From: Carposina sasakii
Lineage: Eukaryota; Arthropoda; Insecta; Lepidoptera; Carposinidae
Length of the DNA: 64,000 bases
Direction: 5' to 3'
Assembly (NCBI GenBank): GCA_014607495.2
Contig: CP053148.1
Coordinates: 13,020,001 to 13,084,000 of the forward strand
The number at the start of each line of letters is the position of its first letter. Within the stretch, counting starts at the first letter, position 1. The notes below the pieces were generated by a model. The model ran no database searches. It saw nothing but the letters and a program-made list of their open reading frames with translations, and was not told where the DNA came from. The position numbers were made by a program, and so were the translations under genes. Of the stretch, positions 11,701-22,013 are shown piece by piece.

Positions 11701-14700
11701 GTGGCAATTAGGTAAGTCTACTATATTCATTCATGTTTAGAAATAAGAGCTAAGCTATCGAGGGGTTTTCTGGAAAACGACAAGATTCTTGAAAGGATGT
11801 CAGTCCACGTAGATAAATAGGAAACATGTTTTTAACAGAATTAGAACGAGTTAATTTCGTAGCTCAATCGCATAAGTTTAAAAGTAAATAACAGACATCG
11901 GTCATCAAAATTTAATGACCACATTACATTTAATTTATAATTCGAATGAATGACGGTAATGGATCACCAGCAGTAAAATTATTAATATACCTACTTATTA
12001 ATAATATAGGTACCTTAACGATACCTAGATAATCATATTCAGTAGTGCCTAATTATGCCTAAAGTTATAAAATCTAGATATAGCTTGTCCTCGCAGTGTT
12101 GGCCCATTTGAATGCAAACATTCCGTTACCGACTTGAATGTTTTTATGTAGGTACAGTAAAACTACGTACGACCAACACGTTCATTGAATTATAAAAATT
12201 GTCTACAACCTGTAGTCGCATGCCGGAATAACTTGGAATACTTTAAGGCGAGAAATACTAATGCTACGGAATCTAACGCAATATCAGTGGCAGGCCGTGC
12301 CATTTCGGTGAACTTAGACCAAATAAGTAGTTAAATGTCAAATTATGAAAACTCATGGCGCACCGTGGCTGGGTGAATGCCAAGCCAGCAGGGGACGCAC
12401 GCGCAGGCGCAGCTCTCGAGGGAATCAGCTCGCGGCTGACAGCTGAGGTCGCCCGGTCGCGACTTCACCGTTATCCAACACGCAAGTCCTCCTGCAGGGT
12501 CAGCGTTCACATCCGCTTCCGTCTAACGCCTGTCAATACCTTCGACACTTTCTCTATTTTATGCGTTCTTTTTACGATTTTATGTATTAGCATTCAGTGA
12601 CGTACGGCTCGTCGAAAATTATTACATTTATCTAAGACATGTTCAATCACGTCGACACATTAGAAATCTTTGGATTTATAGCGCTTTTATTGCCCCAATG
12701 CAATGACAATAAGCTTTGGTTATGCACGTTCTGCCAAACGTTTATAGAATTGGTAATAGTGATGGACGCATTTTATTATTCATCTTGCGGTTGTGGAAAA
12801 AGTTCAGCTTTCTACGTTTGCGGCTGTAATGGCGAACGGAATGAAAAAATGTAACCTCAAATCACGCCAAGGTCAGTCAGGCAAAAACTTGAAGTGGTAG
12901 AAATGGTGTGACCTCGAGAGCACCGGGTGCGCCTGCGCTGCGCCCTACGTCAGCAAACCATGACGGAGTTACGCACTTGCTGCGGCAAATCAGTTTCTAA
13001 TATTTTTTATATGTACCTCCCTATATACCCAGACTGCTCAAGTAAAATTATTTAAAAAATTGACTAAACAAAGGATGGATTTTGCAAAATCTGATGCTAC
13101 ATTGAGATTTTTGACGCGATAAGATAAAGTGATATTTTACGTGGATTGAATTCGCGGAGAGATTCCCACGCAAAGCCTGCAACACGTTAAGCAACTTCGG
13201 TATATTCGTAAACACATACCCACCTACTAAACAATTGGTGGAGGATCATCAAATCATTGACTAAAATTTTTGCGTTATGCAAGCAGAAGTAACAGCTGAG
13301 AGGAGGTATGAAATATCGAATGCGTGAGTTCCTCGGTGTATAGGCAAAATGTCAATGTTCTTGTGCAACTGTGTTTTATTACCAAATGTCTTGTGTTCAT
13401 TGCTGGCGTTGGTGTATGTTGGTATTTTTGAGCGCATCTTCATCAAATCATGTTTACTCTGGCAAGTGCATAGGCAGTATTGCAGACGACCTCTACTCTT
13501 ATGACCCAAGCCGAGTTTGATCTTAGGCATTTGCAGATTCTGTCTTCTTTGTTACATCATCAAGTGCGACGCGAAACTACTATTGGCAACCAGTATAACA
13601 GCTAATTAGTACAGACGTTACGACTATTTGTTTAGATCTGATAATTATAGAATTCAGAGATATTGCTTTTATTCCCATATTGCATTGTAATTCCTAAAAT
13701 ATTAAAGTTTTTGGAGAAAAGGAGTAAGTATTTAATAAAGTGGTAGATGGTTTCCAGTTGATTCTTTAGGGATTACATTGCACTATCTACTAGAGTCTAA
13801 ATAACATTTCACAATTATTTATTATTCCGGTTCCAGGAAAGCAGGTGTTAACTTGTAGAAATACTGGACTACATTGAATCCGTTTACCAATAGGTAGTTA
13901 TTCGTGAACAGGGGGCCAATTCTCGAAGTCTCGAGTTGGAACGAAGTCGAAACGGAACCGTTGTAGACGCTCAGAACAAAGCAATAAATACTTTATGGTG
14001 ACGTATTTAGACACATTTCAGCACGAGACATATATTTGTTTTTATCCTGTCATACTCGCGACCGATGCGTGCTAAAATATACCTTATTACTCAAGCGGTA
14101 AGTATATATTATACCACGCCAGCGTGGTGACTTTGGGCAAATACCCCCCATGGCAGTCTTGTGGTGTGCCCCGGGGAGGCCTGCGTCCAGCAGTGGACTG
14201 CAATAGGCTGATGATGAAGTATATATTGCTGTTCGGTTCGTTAGTGTACATAGTGGTTGCGTTTCGGCTTTAAAAAATTCAAGAATTGCCCCCAGGTCAG
14301 TTGTATAATAATAATAGCTTGTTCCTAAGTATACAGTACTAAATCTGTATTTCCATACTAATATTATAAGTACAGAATGTCTGCGTTTCGTACTTATACC
14401 TACATAAATCCATGATTGAACAAATCTTGATGAAATTGTTGAGGTTCTTAATTCTTATACAGGATGTTTTTTCGTTGCCACCCTTAACGAAGGGTTCGTA
14501 GGTACTCTATACATCAAATAAAGTATGTTTATGCCAAAAAAAAATGCTGGGAAACGATGTTAATTTTTTTTTAAATTTTTTTATTACTTGATCGGGCGAA
14601 ATTTATAGTGTCCAGTGTTTATGCTAGTTTTTTCATAGACAGATATTAATTATTTCTCGTGAAAAAATCTTGATACACGCGTCAATGTGCATTTATGCAA

Positions 14701-17700
14701 AAAACGCCGTCTATTTACTTCAACTTTGGACCCTAATATTTTATACATATTATCTTCCCAGGTATGCTTCCATGGAGAAAAATGATCGTGATGATGAGGA
14801 GATTCCGTAGTTTTCGGGAACGTTGACAACCAAAAATGACCCAGTATAGCTCAGACAATACGATAGACTTGACCTGATGCGGCAGTCAGTGAAGCACGAT
14901 CTTGGGACTCGTTACAAGGACATATTGGGACATATTGAGGATCTGGTCAGGTAATATCGGGGAAGGTGTAACATCCCTAGTAGAACAATCGCCTACCTAT
15001 TATTTAAATTAATAGACTCGTATCTACAAGTAGCTACATATTTAACTTTTCAACGTATGAAGTATCCAGCAACTAAGTAATAAATAAATGCAATATTTAA
15101 GATAAACATAGAAATCTATTTTTAAAAAGGATAAAGTAATTTTGTTTGGTTGAATAATATTTTAAGAAAAGCCTGTGGGCTGAAATATTTATTTCAGGAT
15201 ATGGACAAAGGTTTGTATTAAAATTAGTTATTTTAAACGTACCTACTGGTAATATTCCCAACTAAAAATTTTGTTAGGTTAAATCTCCAAAAAGCTCGGT
15301 AAACGATGTATAAAGGTTTTGGCGGTGACCCATTGCTGTATAAAAGTGTTTTATAACATGTATTAGCTCTATAAGCTAATGGAGCTAAATCGACATATAA
15401 ATAATTGATGTAAAGGTTTACTTCGCCAATTTATGTAGCTGTAATAGATAGGAGTTGTAACGACCTCTAAAGTATGCAACCATAGAACTCTATAGCAGGC
15501 AACTGTTATAGTTCTTCCATTAAATATAGTACTGTAACGGAGTCCATGTCTATTCTAAAATATAATTACGGTATACAGGGTGTAACAGAAAGGGTATGTT
15601 AAGCGAAAAGCTATGTAAATAGCCCACTATAGAGAAGCTATTTCGAAAATTTGAGACTGGTAATCACATGTTTATTTTTCATTATTGTATGAACATTCCT
15701 GAGTTGTTTAGTTTAGAATTCTCCATACTATCTAGAAAAACAAACATGTGACTTCGAGTCTGAAATATTGTGGGTAAGTTCCTTTTAGTGGGCTATTTAC
15801 ATAGCTTTTTTGCTAAATATACCTTGTTAAACATAACTTTTGTTACACCGTGTATAATGCTAGGCCAATGTTGCTTTTAAATTATAAATCAGTTTTGTAA
15901 AGGTATTTTGTGTCTACTTCATAACGATATTGGATAGTAAAAATCAAGTTGAACATTCAATTATAGAAAATGGTTCCGTTATTATCCTCTAAGCAAATAA
16001 GCGACTTTCTCACAAAAACTATATGTATTGATAAATAATTAGTACGACCGTAATGTTCTAAAAGTTTGGATCTAAATCTGTCATACCTGATAACATTATA
16101 TTTATTAAACATTAAAAAGTGTTAATTTTTTTTTTACATTTATGGCTCAAGTAGTTAGTGTGATAATGGAATTATGAATTCTTTTAAAGTATAAAAAGGT
16201 ATTTTAGTAGCGTTGCGGTGGCTTGTAAATCACCTAAAGGAAATTGCGTTACTGTTACATCAACTGTATAGGGTAAAATTGTCATACTAGACACCTCTAT
16301 ATTGCAGTTCACAACAAATTGGAGAAATAAATGCGCCACTTTCTATGGACGAACTACCTTCTTTGGCTAATTATAGAACCACCGATTGGTAAGCCCAAAA
16401 CGTTCTAAGGTCTTCTATATAACCAACTTTTTTTAGTTGGGATTGCTTTTTTAAGTAATTTGAAATATTTTTTTACAGACTTAGCTGTTTATTTAGTCAA
16501 AAATAGTGTTTTTATTCACAGGGCTCTCATTTACGTAAACATTACTCCATCTTGAAGATCAGTGTAGACATACGAGTATATATCCTACTAAGTTTGGTAA
16601 ATGAATATTTATAACTACATAATTTTAAGGCCAGATACTTGTGATAAGCAACTATTTCCAATACTAAAATATAGATCGATTACATTTTAGTGAAAACTAA
16701 TTTAGAGTGTGCCGGTGAGTTCTCCTCGGTTGTCTATCAACGAAATTAATTGGGAAATGAAGGCTGCAAACATAATTATAAGTACATAGTACAAATGCTT
16801 TTCCGACATTGATTAGGATGTATGTTATTAAGAATGACAAGTAAGTAGACTTTTACGTGTAGGTAGGTATAAACTAAGTAATTACGTCCAGATTAACACC
16901 TCTGTAAATAATTGTTCCACTTAGGAATTGTTGTTTAAATCATTAAAATCCCTGTCAAATTGTAAGTTCGTTCCATCTTCACGTGGAATGCATTTACCTG
17001 TGTAAAATACAGGGTGTGAGTGACAGCCAAGCAAATACTGAAAGAATTAAATATTTTCACACTTTACACACATTAACCTAGTCCCACACTATAAGCACTA
17101 AGGTCTTATGTTGTGGGTATCAAGGAAATATAAAATATTTTATTTATAAATACAAGGTGTGAGTTAGAGCCAGGCAAATATTGATATGCTGAATTTATAC
17201 CATAAATCTGAACTTTTTTGAATAATTTCTACAAAACCGCAGGATACACGATGGCATATTTTTATTAATTAGTAAATCTTAAATTATCCCGAAGGAAATG
17301 CAAGAGAAATGTCCATACAACCAGGGAACCACTATTTTGCGCTCTCCCTGGCGATTACACGTTTACTAAAGAATCATTTATAGTAATTAATAATCTTGCT
17401 ACGTTAATATCATTTCAATTTATTTATTTCGCACAAAATAACGTTCTTATTTATAGAGGATGTTAATCACTAGGTACATACCTACAGAAGTAAAGTTCTC
17501 TTATTTCATATCATGTCATCATAAACTCGGAAACCATTTTACTAAAGACAATGGCTGCATGGATATGCTAATCCTTTTCCTTCCAGATATACTCGTACTA
17601 TATTAAGTTAAAAAAAACTGATCGCTACAAAAGCGCCTCTTGGCGAATTCACCCGTAGCGGACCCCATTAGCTCTGATCCAAATTTTAAAAACATTGTTC

Positions 17701-19551
17701 GGGTGGCTACTCTTTATAACGTTTCAGACCGTGTTTTCAATTGTGACGGCGAAGATAAGCCAAGTGCCCAGTAGATATTATAGTGTACCAGTGTACTCTC
17801 TATTCCGTCACTCTTAGTCCGATGGGACGGAAAGCGACACGACCTGAGAGAGATTAGGTGCAGGACCAAAGGTTTACGTGCATTTCGAGGCACGTGATAA
17901 GTGTCAATTTTACTACATTAAAATCCGTAAACCATTAGGTTATCGAGTGCTATCACCGCTTTTTAATTGTAACTCTACTCGCAACTAGTTTGCGATCACT
18001 TTCTAGGTCAATCGCATTTTTTTATAAGTGGACTTGATGTAATAACATGACGGTTATGTATTGGTTAGTTACTAAGATTCAAATACATTTATTACATAAT
18101 ATACATATAATATCTTCTTTTTAGGTCAAGGACATATTTCACTGTTTGTGGAATTACACGAGTGACCGTTTTTTATAACGTAATAAGCAGTTAATAGGAT
18201 TAAAATTTGACCCTTTTAGACAATACTTAAGTTGCTGACCCTATGATCTTAGTTTTTATCAAAGGTGAAACAACCGGGCTACGTCATTGTAGGTTATACT
18301 GGTATACTCGTATTAGAATGGAGCCGAAATGCCATAACTTTTGTAATCAGTAATCACGCAGCCTATTGAAGAGCTCATCCCGGGCACCTAGATCTCCATT
18401 CAACAGGCTAACAAAAATTATTATTAATAATTCAACAAATATTTTTTATAGTGATAGAAATATTAGAGTAGTGTCGATGGTTTAAGTGCAACACACAGGA
18501 TAGTTCAGTTATAGGCACACACAACTGTCGTAAAACACATTCCGTTCTACCATGCATTAGTCATAGTGCCTGACTAAATTTCTGAGCATGTGAGTATGTA
18601 ACTAAATTTTCACAATTGGTCCTACTTATTGGTAGGTAAGTACTGCTATACTCTAGTAGTCTAATAAGATAATTCTACCATTAAGAAACAATCAATCGTA
18701 TGGAAAATTAATTAAAACTACAAATTCACATAAGACTATTTCTCTATGCTACTCAGGAATGTCTGTTATTTCATACTCGTAATATGTGTTATGTCAGTGG
18801 AGTATGTCATATGTAGGTTCCCTCACAGTCGAACTGAGGCCCGCTAGATGGGCAACAAGCTATTCATCCTACATAATACATAGGTTACCCAACTTGGTTC
18901 TCTCTCACTTTCATCGGTCCCGACTCATTCAAACCGGTTGCCGACTACGATCAATTAATTTCAATACGAGTATTAATTAGTCAGACACGGGGTCAATCGA
19001 GACCTCAACACACTATATTACGAGGTTTCTAAGTCAACTATTATTATGAAACATTGAATCACTAGAATTTTTGCATCGGACCGCGTTTTGCAGGTATGCG
19101 GAGACACACGTAACGGATAAACACAGTTTGCGGGCTTGGTAATAAATAGGTAGGGTATAGTTTCTTACCCGCTGATATTAGAAAGGAACTTTTTGTTTGC
19201 ACTGCAGGAGTTGCGAGTAATCAATGATAACACCTGTTAGAGGTACTTTGATTAATTGAACTTATACAATAGAATGTAAACACTGAATAAGAAATTAATG
19301 AAGGTAGAATTTGTCCTGTTTTCAATAGGTTAATCAATTCGGGATAAGACTGGAATGTAAGTTGATTGCGAAATTAACATACCTAGCCCATAAGTAGGAC
19401 TTACTTGTTGCGAATTAGAAACAATGGCATTAATTTCGCAAACTATAAAAACGACTTTCTATAATCGCAAATGCACGCAAAGCTCCAATGTTTTGGTCCA
19501 AAATGTAAAAAAAATGAAAATAAGCGTGACTTACAGGGGTAGTATTCTCAT
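2729..19551 (-). CDS. Putative secreted low-complexity protein, 194 aa, six exons, function unknown
   Basis: Not recognised by name. Exons on the minus strand: 19551-19535, 9171-9030, 4105-3928, 3813-3739, 3114-3034, 2820-2729; all borders are GT-AG and all phases fit (total 585 nt). The first exon gives only MRILP plus two bases; joined to exon 2 it forms a clear signal peptide (MRILPLIMVLACVAWQVNA), predicted to be cut before KAQEESKP. Then come a basic stretch with dibasic sites (RGLLKRGHLSKGK), seven threonines, an acidic region (EVEYEDDAEY), a less biased segment that may be the conserved core (GGVRPFRSNSDLLEALKRKR), and a Pro/Ala/Glu-rich tail ending GKSFSRG. There are no cysteines in the mature part. 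It could be a cuticle or matrix component or a processed precursor; nothing visible decides. The first intron is 10.4 kb and full of transposons. Confidence 0.82.
3268..3405. mobile_element. MITE, 'CCCCTGATTACGTAA' family, copy 1
   Basis: Ends in inverted CCCCTGATTACGTAA / GGTAATCAGG and has a GC-rich middle with repeated TTTGCTAT/CGCTTTGC words. Related copies are at 38171-38362, 43531-43680 and 50619-50665. No coding capacity; lies in an intron of the secreted-protein gene. Confidence 0.6.
4236..4480 (+). repeat. Dispersed repeat, probable non-LTR retroelement 3' end
   Basis: About 240 bp matching 42800-42985 over long stretches (both contain 'cagctccatcatcaga', 'tcataataatatt', 'ggaaaccggga' and 'caggtgaaactaaataaa'). 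I associate this sequence with lepidopteran RTE/SINE 3' tails. Class is inferred. Confidence 0.6.
4481..4600 (+). mobile_element. tRNA-derived SINE, family 1, copy A
   Basis: A tRNA-like body at 4520-4592 with an A box (TAGCTCAGTTGG) and a weakened B box (GAGTTCAGATCTC). The flank just upstream (agatggtaaaattcgtca) is shared with the minus-strand copy near 38474-38580, so the repeat unit is larger than the tRNA part. Stem mismatches argue against a working tRNA. Confidence 0.65.
5399..5556 (-). mobile_element. tRNA-derived SINE, family 2, copy A
   Basis: On the minus strand a tRNA-like head (GATTGGTGTAGTTGGTAG ... GGAATCGAATCC) is followed by a tail whose complement includes 'ccactaagatc' and 'ggtcttatgtcgtaggta'. 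The head matches the plus-strand copy at 51167-51310; tail pieces recur at 6113-6190 and 17065-17140. Confidence 0.7.
6113..6190 (-). repeat. SINE family 2 tail fragment
   Basis: Shares 'cacttcacaatacattacc', 'gtcccacactaagatc' and 'gctaagcaacgg' with the tail of the copy at 5399-5556; the tRNA head is missing. Confidence 0.5.
6795..6895. repeat. Helitron-like fragment
   Basis: Contains 'tccgccccgcctttgcacgg' and 'gggaattgcaacc'-type words that recur in inverted order at 53185-53240 (gcaaagccagggcggatcc). Assigned to the Helitron-like group through that copy; low certainty. Confidence 0.35.
7679..7763. mobile_element. 85 bp palindromic MITE
   Basis: Left arm 7679-7703 (ccgtgttattataaaagaat...) pairs with right arm 7739-7763 over 25 bp with a single mismatch, around a 35 bp loop. 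Intronic to the secreted-protein gene. A short foldback transposon derivative is most likely. Confidence 0.6.
8825..8950 (+). repeat. Dispersed repeat, Helitron-like group
   Basis: Begins 'atctatactaatatt' and carries 'cgctaatctcac' and 'agtccgattt', the same word order as at 26330-26390 (cgctaatctcagaaacgcc ... aaccaatttcg). Exon 2 of the secreted-protein gene lies just to the right (9030-9171). Confidence 0.45.
9471..9846 (-). mobile_element. TIR MITE, TA-flanked, family 'tacaggrtg', copy 1
   Basis: Inverted relative to the copy at 14458-14846 and nearly the same length. Shared words include 'tgcataaatgcac', 'aaacactggacactataaat' and 'gttttcgggaacgtt' (as complement). Ends read tacaggttg and aacaccctgta, consistent with a Tc1/mariner-type TA target. 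No ORF. Confidence 0.7.
9981..10705 (+). repeat. Dispersed repeat interrupted by a TIR element
   Basis: Outer parts 9981-10056 and 10525-10705 match a continuous inverted copy at 29590-29830 ('gtaggcagagcaccaagggc', 'gaaccacatggtgccac', 'ttgtacagtatgcccgggaa'). The interruption is the element at 10057-10524. Confidence 0.75.
10057..10524. mobile_element. 468 bp non-autonomous TIR element, nested
   Basis: Starts TAGGGATGTTTAC and ends GTAAACGTCCCTA. Its host repeat is uninterrupted in the copy at 29590-29830, which defines the insertion to within a few bases. No coding capacity; superfamily not determinable from the termini alone. Confidence 0.75.
11161..11443 (+). mobile_element. TIR MITE, family 'tacaggrtg', truncated copy with a 61 bp insertion
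   Basis: Same orientation as 14458-14846 but lacks the left third. The segment 11319-11379 is absent from the other copies and is flanked by two AAATGAT words (11312-11318 and 11380-11386). Confidence 0.65.
12348..12985. other. GC-rich blocks in partly inverted arrangement
   Basis: Two GC-rich blocks (about 12355-12500 and 12905-12990) stand out in an AT-rich intron. They share, in inverted order, GCGCAGGCGCA and GCTCTCGAG. Could be the arms of an old TIR element, or a regulatory or transcribed island. No convincing exon: the open frames there have no family match I recognise. Confidence 0.3.
14105..14218 (+). mobile_element. RTE-like retrotransposon 3' end
   Basis: Contains 'gaggcctgcgtccagcagtg' followed by 'gactgcaataggctgatgat'. 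The same signature is at 28284-28490, 31172-31240, 42210-42270 and 61800-61865; at 31 kb it directly follows an RTE reverse-transcriptase C-terminus, which identifies the class. Confidence 0.65.
14458..14846 (+). mobile_element. TIR MITE, TA-flanked, family 'tacaggrtg', copy 2 (most complete)
   Basis: About 389 bp, beginning tacaggatgttttttcg and ending gacccagta. Aligns along its length with the inverse of 9471-9846; shorter relatives are at 11161-11443 and 60768-60933. No ORF. Confidence 0.7.
15572..15856. mobile_element. 285 bp TIR MITE, TA-flanked
   Basis: Left end tatacagggtgtaacaga and right end gttacaccgtgtata are inverted; internal inverted words 'agctatgtaaatagcccact' / 'agtgggctatttacatagct' lengthen the arms to about 60 bp. 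Tc1/mariner-type ends. Confidence 0.75.
17010..17195. repeat. Composite: two 'cagggtg' TIR ends around a SINE tail
   Basis: cagggtgtgagtgacagcc (17010) and caaggtgtgagttagagcc (17153) are diverged copies of the terminus seen at 51324 and 57244. Between them lies a family 2 SINE tail on the minus strand (17065-17140). Confidence 0.55.
17278..17592. mobile_element. Short relative of the 37.8-39.2 kb foldback element
   Basis: Left end 'ttatcccgaaggaaatgcaa' and right part 'ttactaaagacaatggctgc' correspond to the two ends of the element at 37802-39243. About 315 bp, no ORF. Confidence 0.55.
17790..17890 (+). repeat. Dispersed repeat fragment of unknown class
   Basis: Carries 'cgtcactcttagtccgatgg' and 'aggaccaaaggtttacgtgc', which I associate with a common lepidopteran interspersed repeat. 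No second copy in this window, so class and borders are open. Confidence 0.3.
17900..19530. other. Intron 1 of the secreted-protein gene, nothing recognised
   Basis: AT-rich; no exon with a plausible splice context, RNA gene or named repeat found. Only short low-complexity tracts. Confidence 0.4.
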
Positions 19552-19713
19552 GATGTTAGTTGTGCACTTCCTTTCTCCGTGTCTGGTGCGAGGTCTTATT
19601 TAGTCGACGGCCAGGAGTGATCTGAGGCTCGAAGCTCGAGGCTCGACTACATAGACTGAATGGTAAATTGGCAGTGCCCGCCGCGCCCGCGCCGTACCAA
19701 CTTACCCAGCCTA

Positions 19714-19720
19714 CTTTATA
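19714..19720 (-). promoter_or_regulatory. Possible TATA box of the secreted-protein gene
   Basis: TATAAAG on the minus strand, about 165 bp upstream of the ATG at 19551. An arthropod-type initiator TCAGT on the same strand (19655-19659) is about 55 bp further on, too far for the usual TATA spacing, so the start site is uncertain. Confidence 0.35.
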
Positions 19721-20178
19721 TGCGCCTTCGCCAGTTACAAATACCAAACATTGTACATACATATACACCGCGCAGTTTTTCCTTTTGTTCGAAACGAAAC
19801 GCGTTAAATCTCCTAGTATGACGTCAACCCATGAACAAGAAAGAAATTTTGGAAACGGTTGATTTTGCTTGGACCTATTTGAACACTGAGAAGACATTCA
19901 ACTTCATATACCTATAGTGTACCTAGGTTATCTAGCCACACAGAGCTTTAAATAAAACTGTAGACAATAAGCAAATAAATCGCTTACTCATGGGCATGTG
20001 AGAAGAATAACAAAATTCCTTACGCACGTGTGATGGGAATTGAACAAGAACAATTTTATTTCGGAGCATTTTATAGAAAAATCTACGATTTCACATAATA
20101 GCTGTTCTGAATAATAACATGCATACGGAAAAATAGTCTTTAGAATAGGTTTGTAGACACAACTAACGCAACCTGCAA

Positions 20179-20640
20179 CGGATCGAGGGTCACAGCGATT
20201 CGAGAGGTAACGCTCCGGCGGATGTTCTGGCTAGACAAGGTTCTGACTTAATCTATGGGACCGGAACCTATTATACCAGCTTCTGCAGGTATCGATTGCT
20301 CAGAGCAAGGACCAGCGAACAACACTACTCTCACTGGGTTGGTCTGGCTGACTGTCGGCAAGCGAAAGATGCTTTAGTATCTCAAACTCGCTGCTGACTC
20401 TTGAGAAAGTTGATAAAGTTGAATAAACCGAAACTGCAACTATTAACCAGTATTACAGAACAATTACATAAAGAACACGGTTCTCCTAACCTTCCTATCC
20501 TGGATGTTAAAGACAGTCCTCTGTGCACAGCCTGGATGGAGAAAGAGAAGACCGCCATATGCTGCTGCACTGCAGTGAGGTGGCCCCATAATGGGCAAAT
20601 ATCTCGGCTTAGTTAGTGAGACTCTGGACAAACTGAAAGG
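20179..20640 (+). pseudogene. Non-LTR retrotransposon RNase H / C-terminal fragment
   Basis: One reading frame gives an RNase H-like end (GHSDSRGNAPADVLARQGSD), then DCRQAKDALV, a single in-frame TGA at 20395-20397, and in the same frame LTSITEQLHKEHGSPNL ... DSPLC. This order (GN-x-ADxLARQG, CRQAK, L-x-T-x-H/Q-L-x-K-H, DSPLC) is typical of RNase H-bearing LINEs such as the Jockey/R1 group. It is 5' truncated, and the usual Cys/His end has degenerated. Confidence 0.8.
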
Positions 20641-20850
20641 ATTGCTAGAATTTCCGGAAGAGATAGTTTAGCACGAGTGAGTAGTGACCACCAAAGCACT
20701 GCTACGCAAAATAGGCACGTAGACGTCAAGTGGCGGAGAACATTACTTATAAGTAGTATTTATTGGGTTATTTTAGAACTCGGCCTCTGAAACTAAGATT
20801 TGACGAAGATAAAGAAGATAAGATCGACTGATGTGCCGAATGTTATTAAG

Positions 20851-21695
20851 CCACTAGAGCCCTAAAATGATTAAGGCACTTAAAGAAAGTCCTGATTTAA
20901 CTAAGTTACTTAAATCACCAAATTCCTGATTTGACTTAAAAAAACCATCAAAGTCCTGATTTGATTAAGACACTTCTCCGAATTTCTGATTTGACTAAGG
21001 AGCTTAAATTACCAATTTCCTGATTTGACTAAGGCACTTAAATCACCAGAACCCTCATTTGACTAAGGCACTTAATCCACCTAAGAACTGATTTGACTAA
21101 GGTGCTTAAATTACCAATTCCTGATTTGACTAAGGACTAAAATTTCCAAATTTCAGATTTGTCTAAGGTACTTAAATCACTGAATTCCTGATTGGATTTA
21201 GGAACTTAAACCACCAGTCTTTTTTTTATACGTGAGGAAATGCATGACGCATTCGACCACGGCTGGGGCAAGCACGTGAGATATGTGGGACTCTCTGACC
21301 GACCGCAAAGGATGGAAAGTTTCGCCAGCATACCCACTAAAACCTCACGGTGTCCTCTTCAAATCGCTTTCCATGGGGCAGGGCACGCCTTGCTAGGACT
21401 CCCTCCATGCCCCGTGGAGCGTTTGCCCGCCAACAAGTAGGCGGGCACATCTAAATTTTTTAATTTACAGCTCAAAAGGGGCGTCGCGAGAGACGCCCCA
21501 TAGTCACACAGCGCGCGGGACAACGTGCGCACTGTTCGACTGGGGGGACCCATGTAGAAAGCGGCGGTCCACCAAAGTCCTGATTTGACTACGGTACTAA
21601 AATCACCAAAGTCCTGATTTGACAAAGGTGCTTAAATCACCAATATCCTAGTCTGAATATAATTTTCAAATTACTAAAGCCCCGAAATGACAAAT
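20851..21695. repeat. Minisatellite, unit about 33-34 bp, interrupted
   Basis: About ten diverged units at 20851-21213 and four more at 21570-21695, built on tcctgatttgactaaggcac followed by ttaaatcaccaaa. Units differ by substitutions and small indels, so the array is old. A retroposon splits it at 21214-21569. Confidence 0.85.
21214..21569 (-). mobile_element. Retroposed GC-rich element with A8 tail, inside the minisatellite
   Basis: Unlike the flanking array this segment is GC-rich and single-copy here. On the minus strand it ends 'gcatttcctcacgtat' followed by a run of eight A, as expected of a target-primed SINE or LINE insertion. It contains a hairpin, ggggcgtc/gacgcccc (21479-21503). 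Family not named. Confidence 0.6.
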
Positions 21696-22013
21696 GTGCA
21701 TCAATTAAAGGTTAGTAATTCATCATCATCATCATACTGCTGGTTATAGGTACGTTCCGTGCCAATTACCTACAGTTGACAAGAAGGAATCAATCTTCAC
21801 ACGCATAATAATTTGTGCAAATGGTCTGAGAAATGGTCTTACAACACTTAACAAATAGGGCAAAAAACAAGCAAATGAATTTTTAAAGTAAATTTTATTT
21901 CAGCAAAACAGCTGCAATATTAAAGCGAACAAAAACTTTACATATTTAAAATAAAATTGGTATTAAAAGATAATCTACCCGTGTGCCAAGCACAGTTAGT
22001 TATCTCAGTTCTT

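Noticed and set aside
12639..12854. 71-codon Cys-rich frame (SSCGCGKSSAF...)
   Set aside because: Lies between the GC-rich inverted blocks, with no signal peptide or splice context that convinced me; not reported as a gene.
21721..21735. Short (CAT)n tract
   Set aside because: Only about four to five units; too short to list as a microsatellite.
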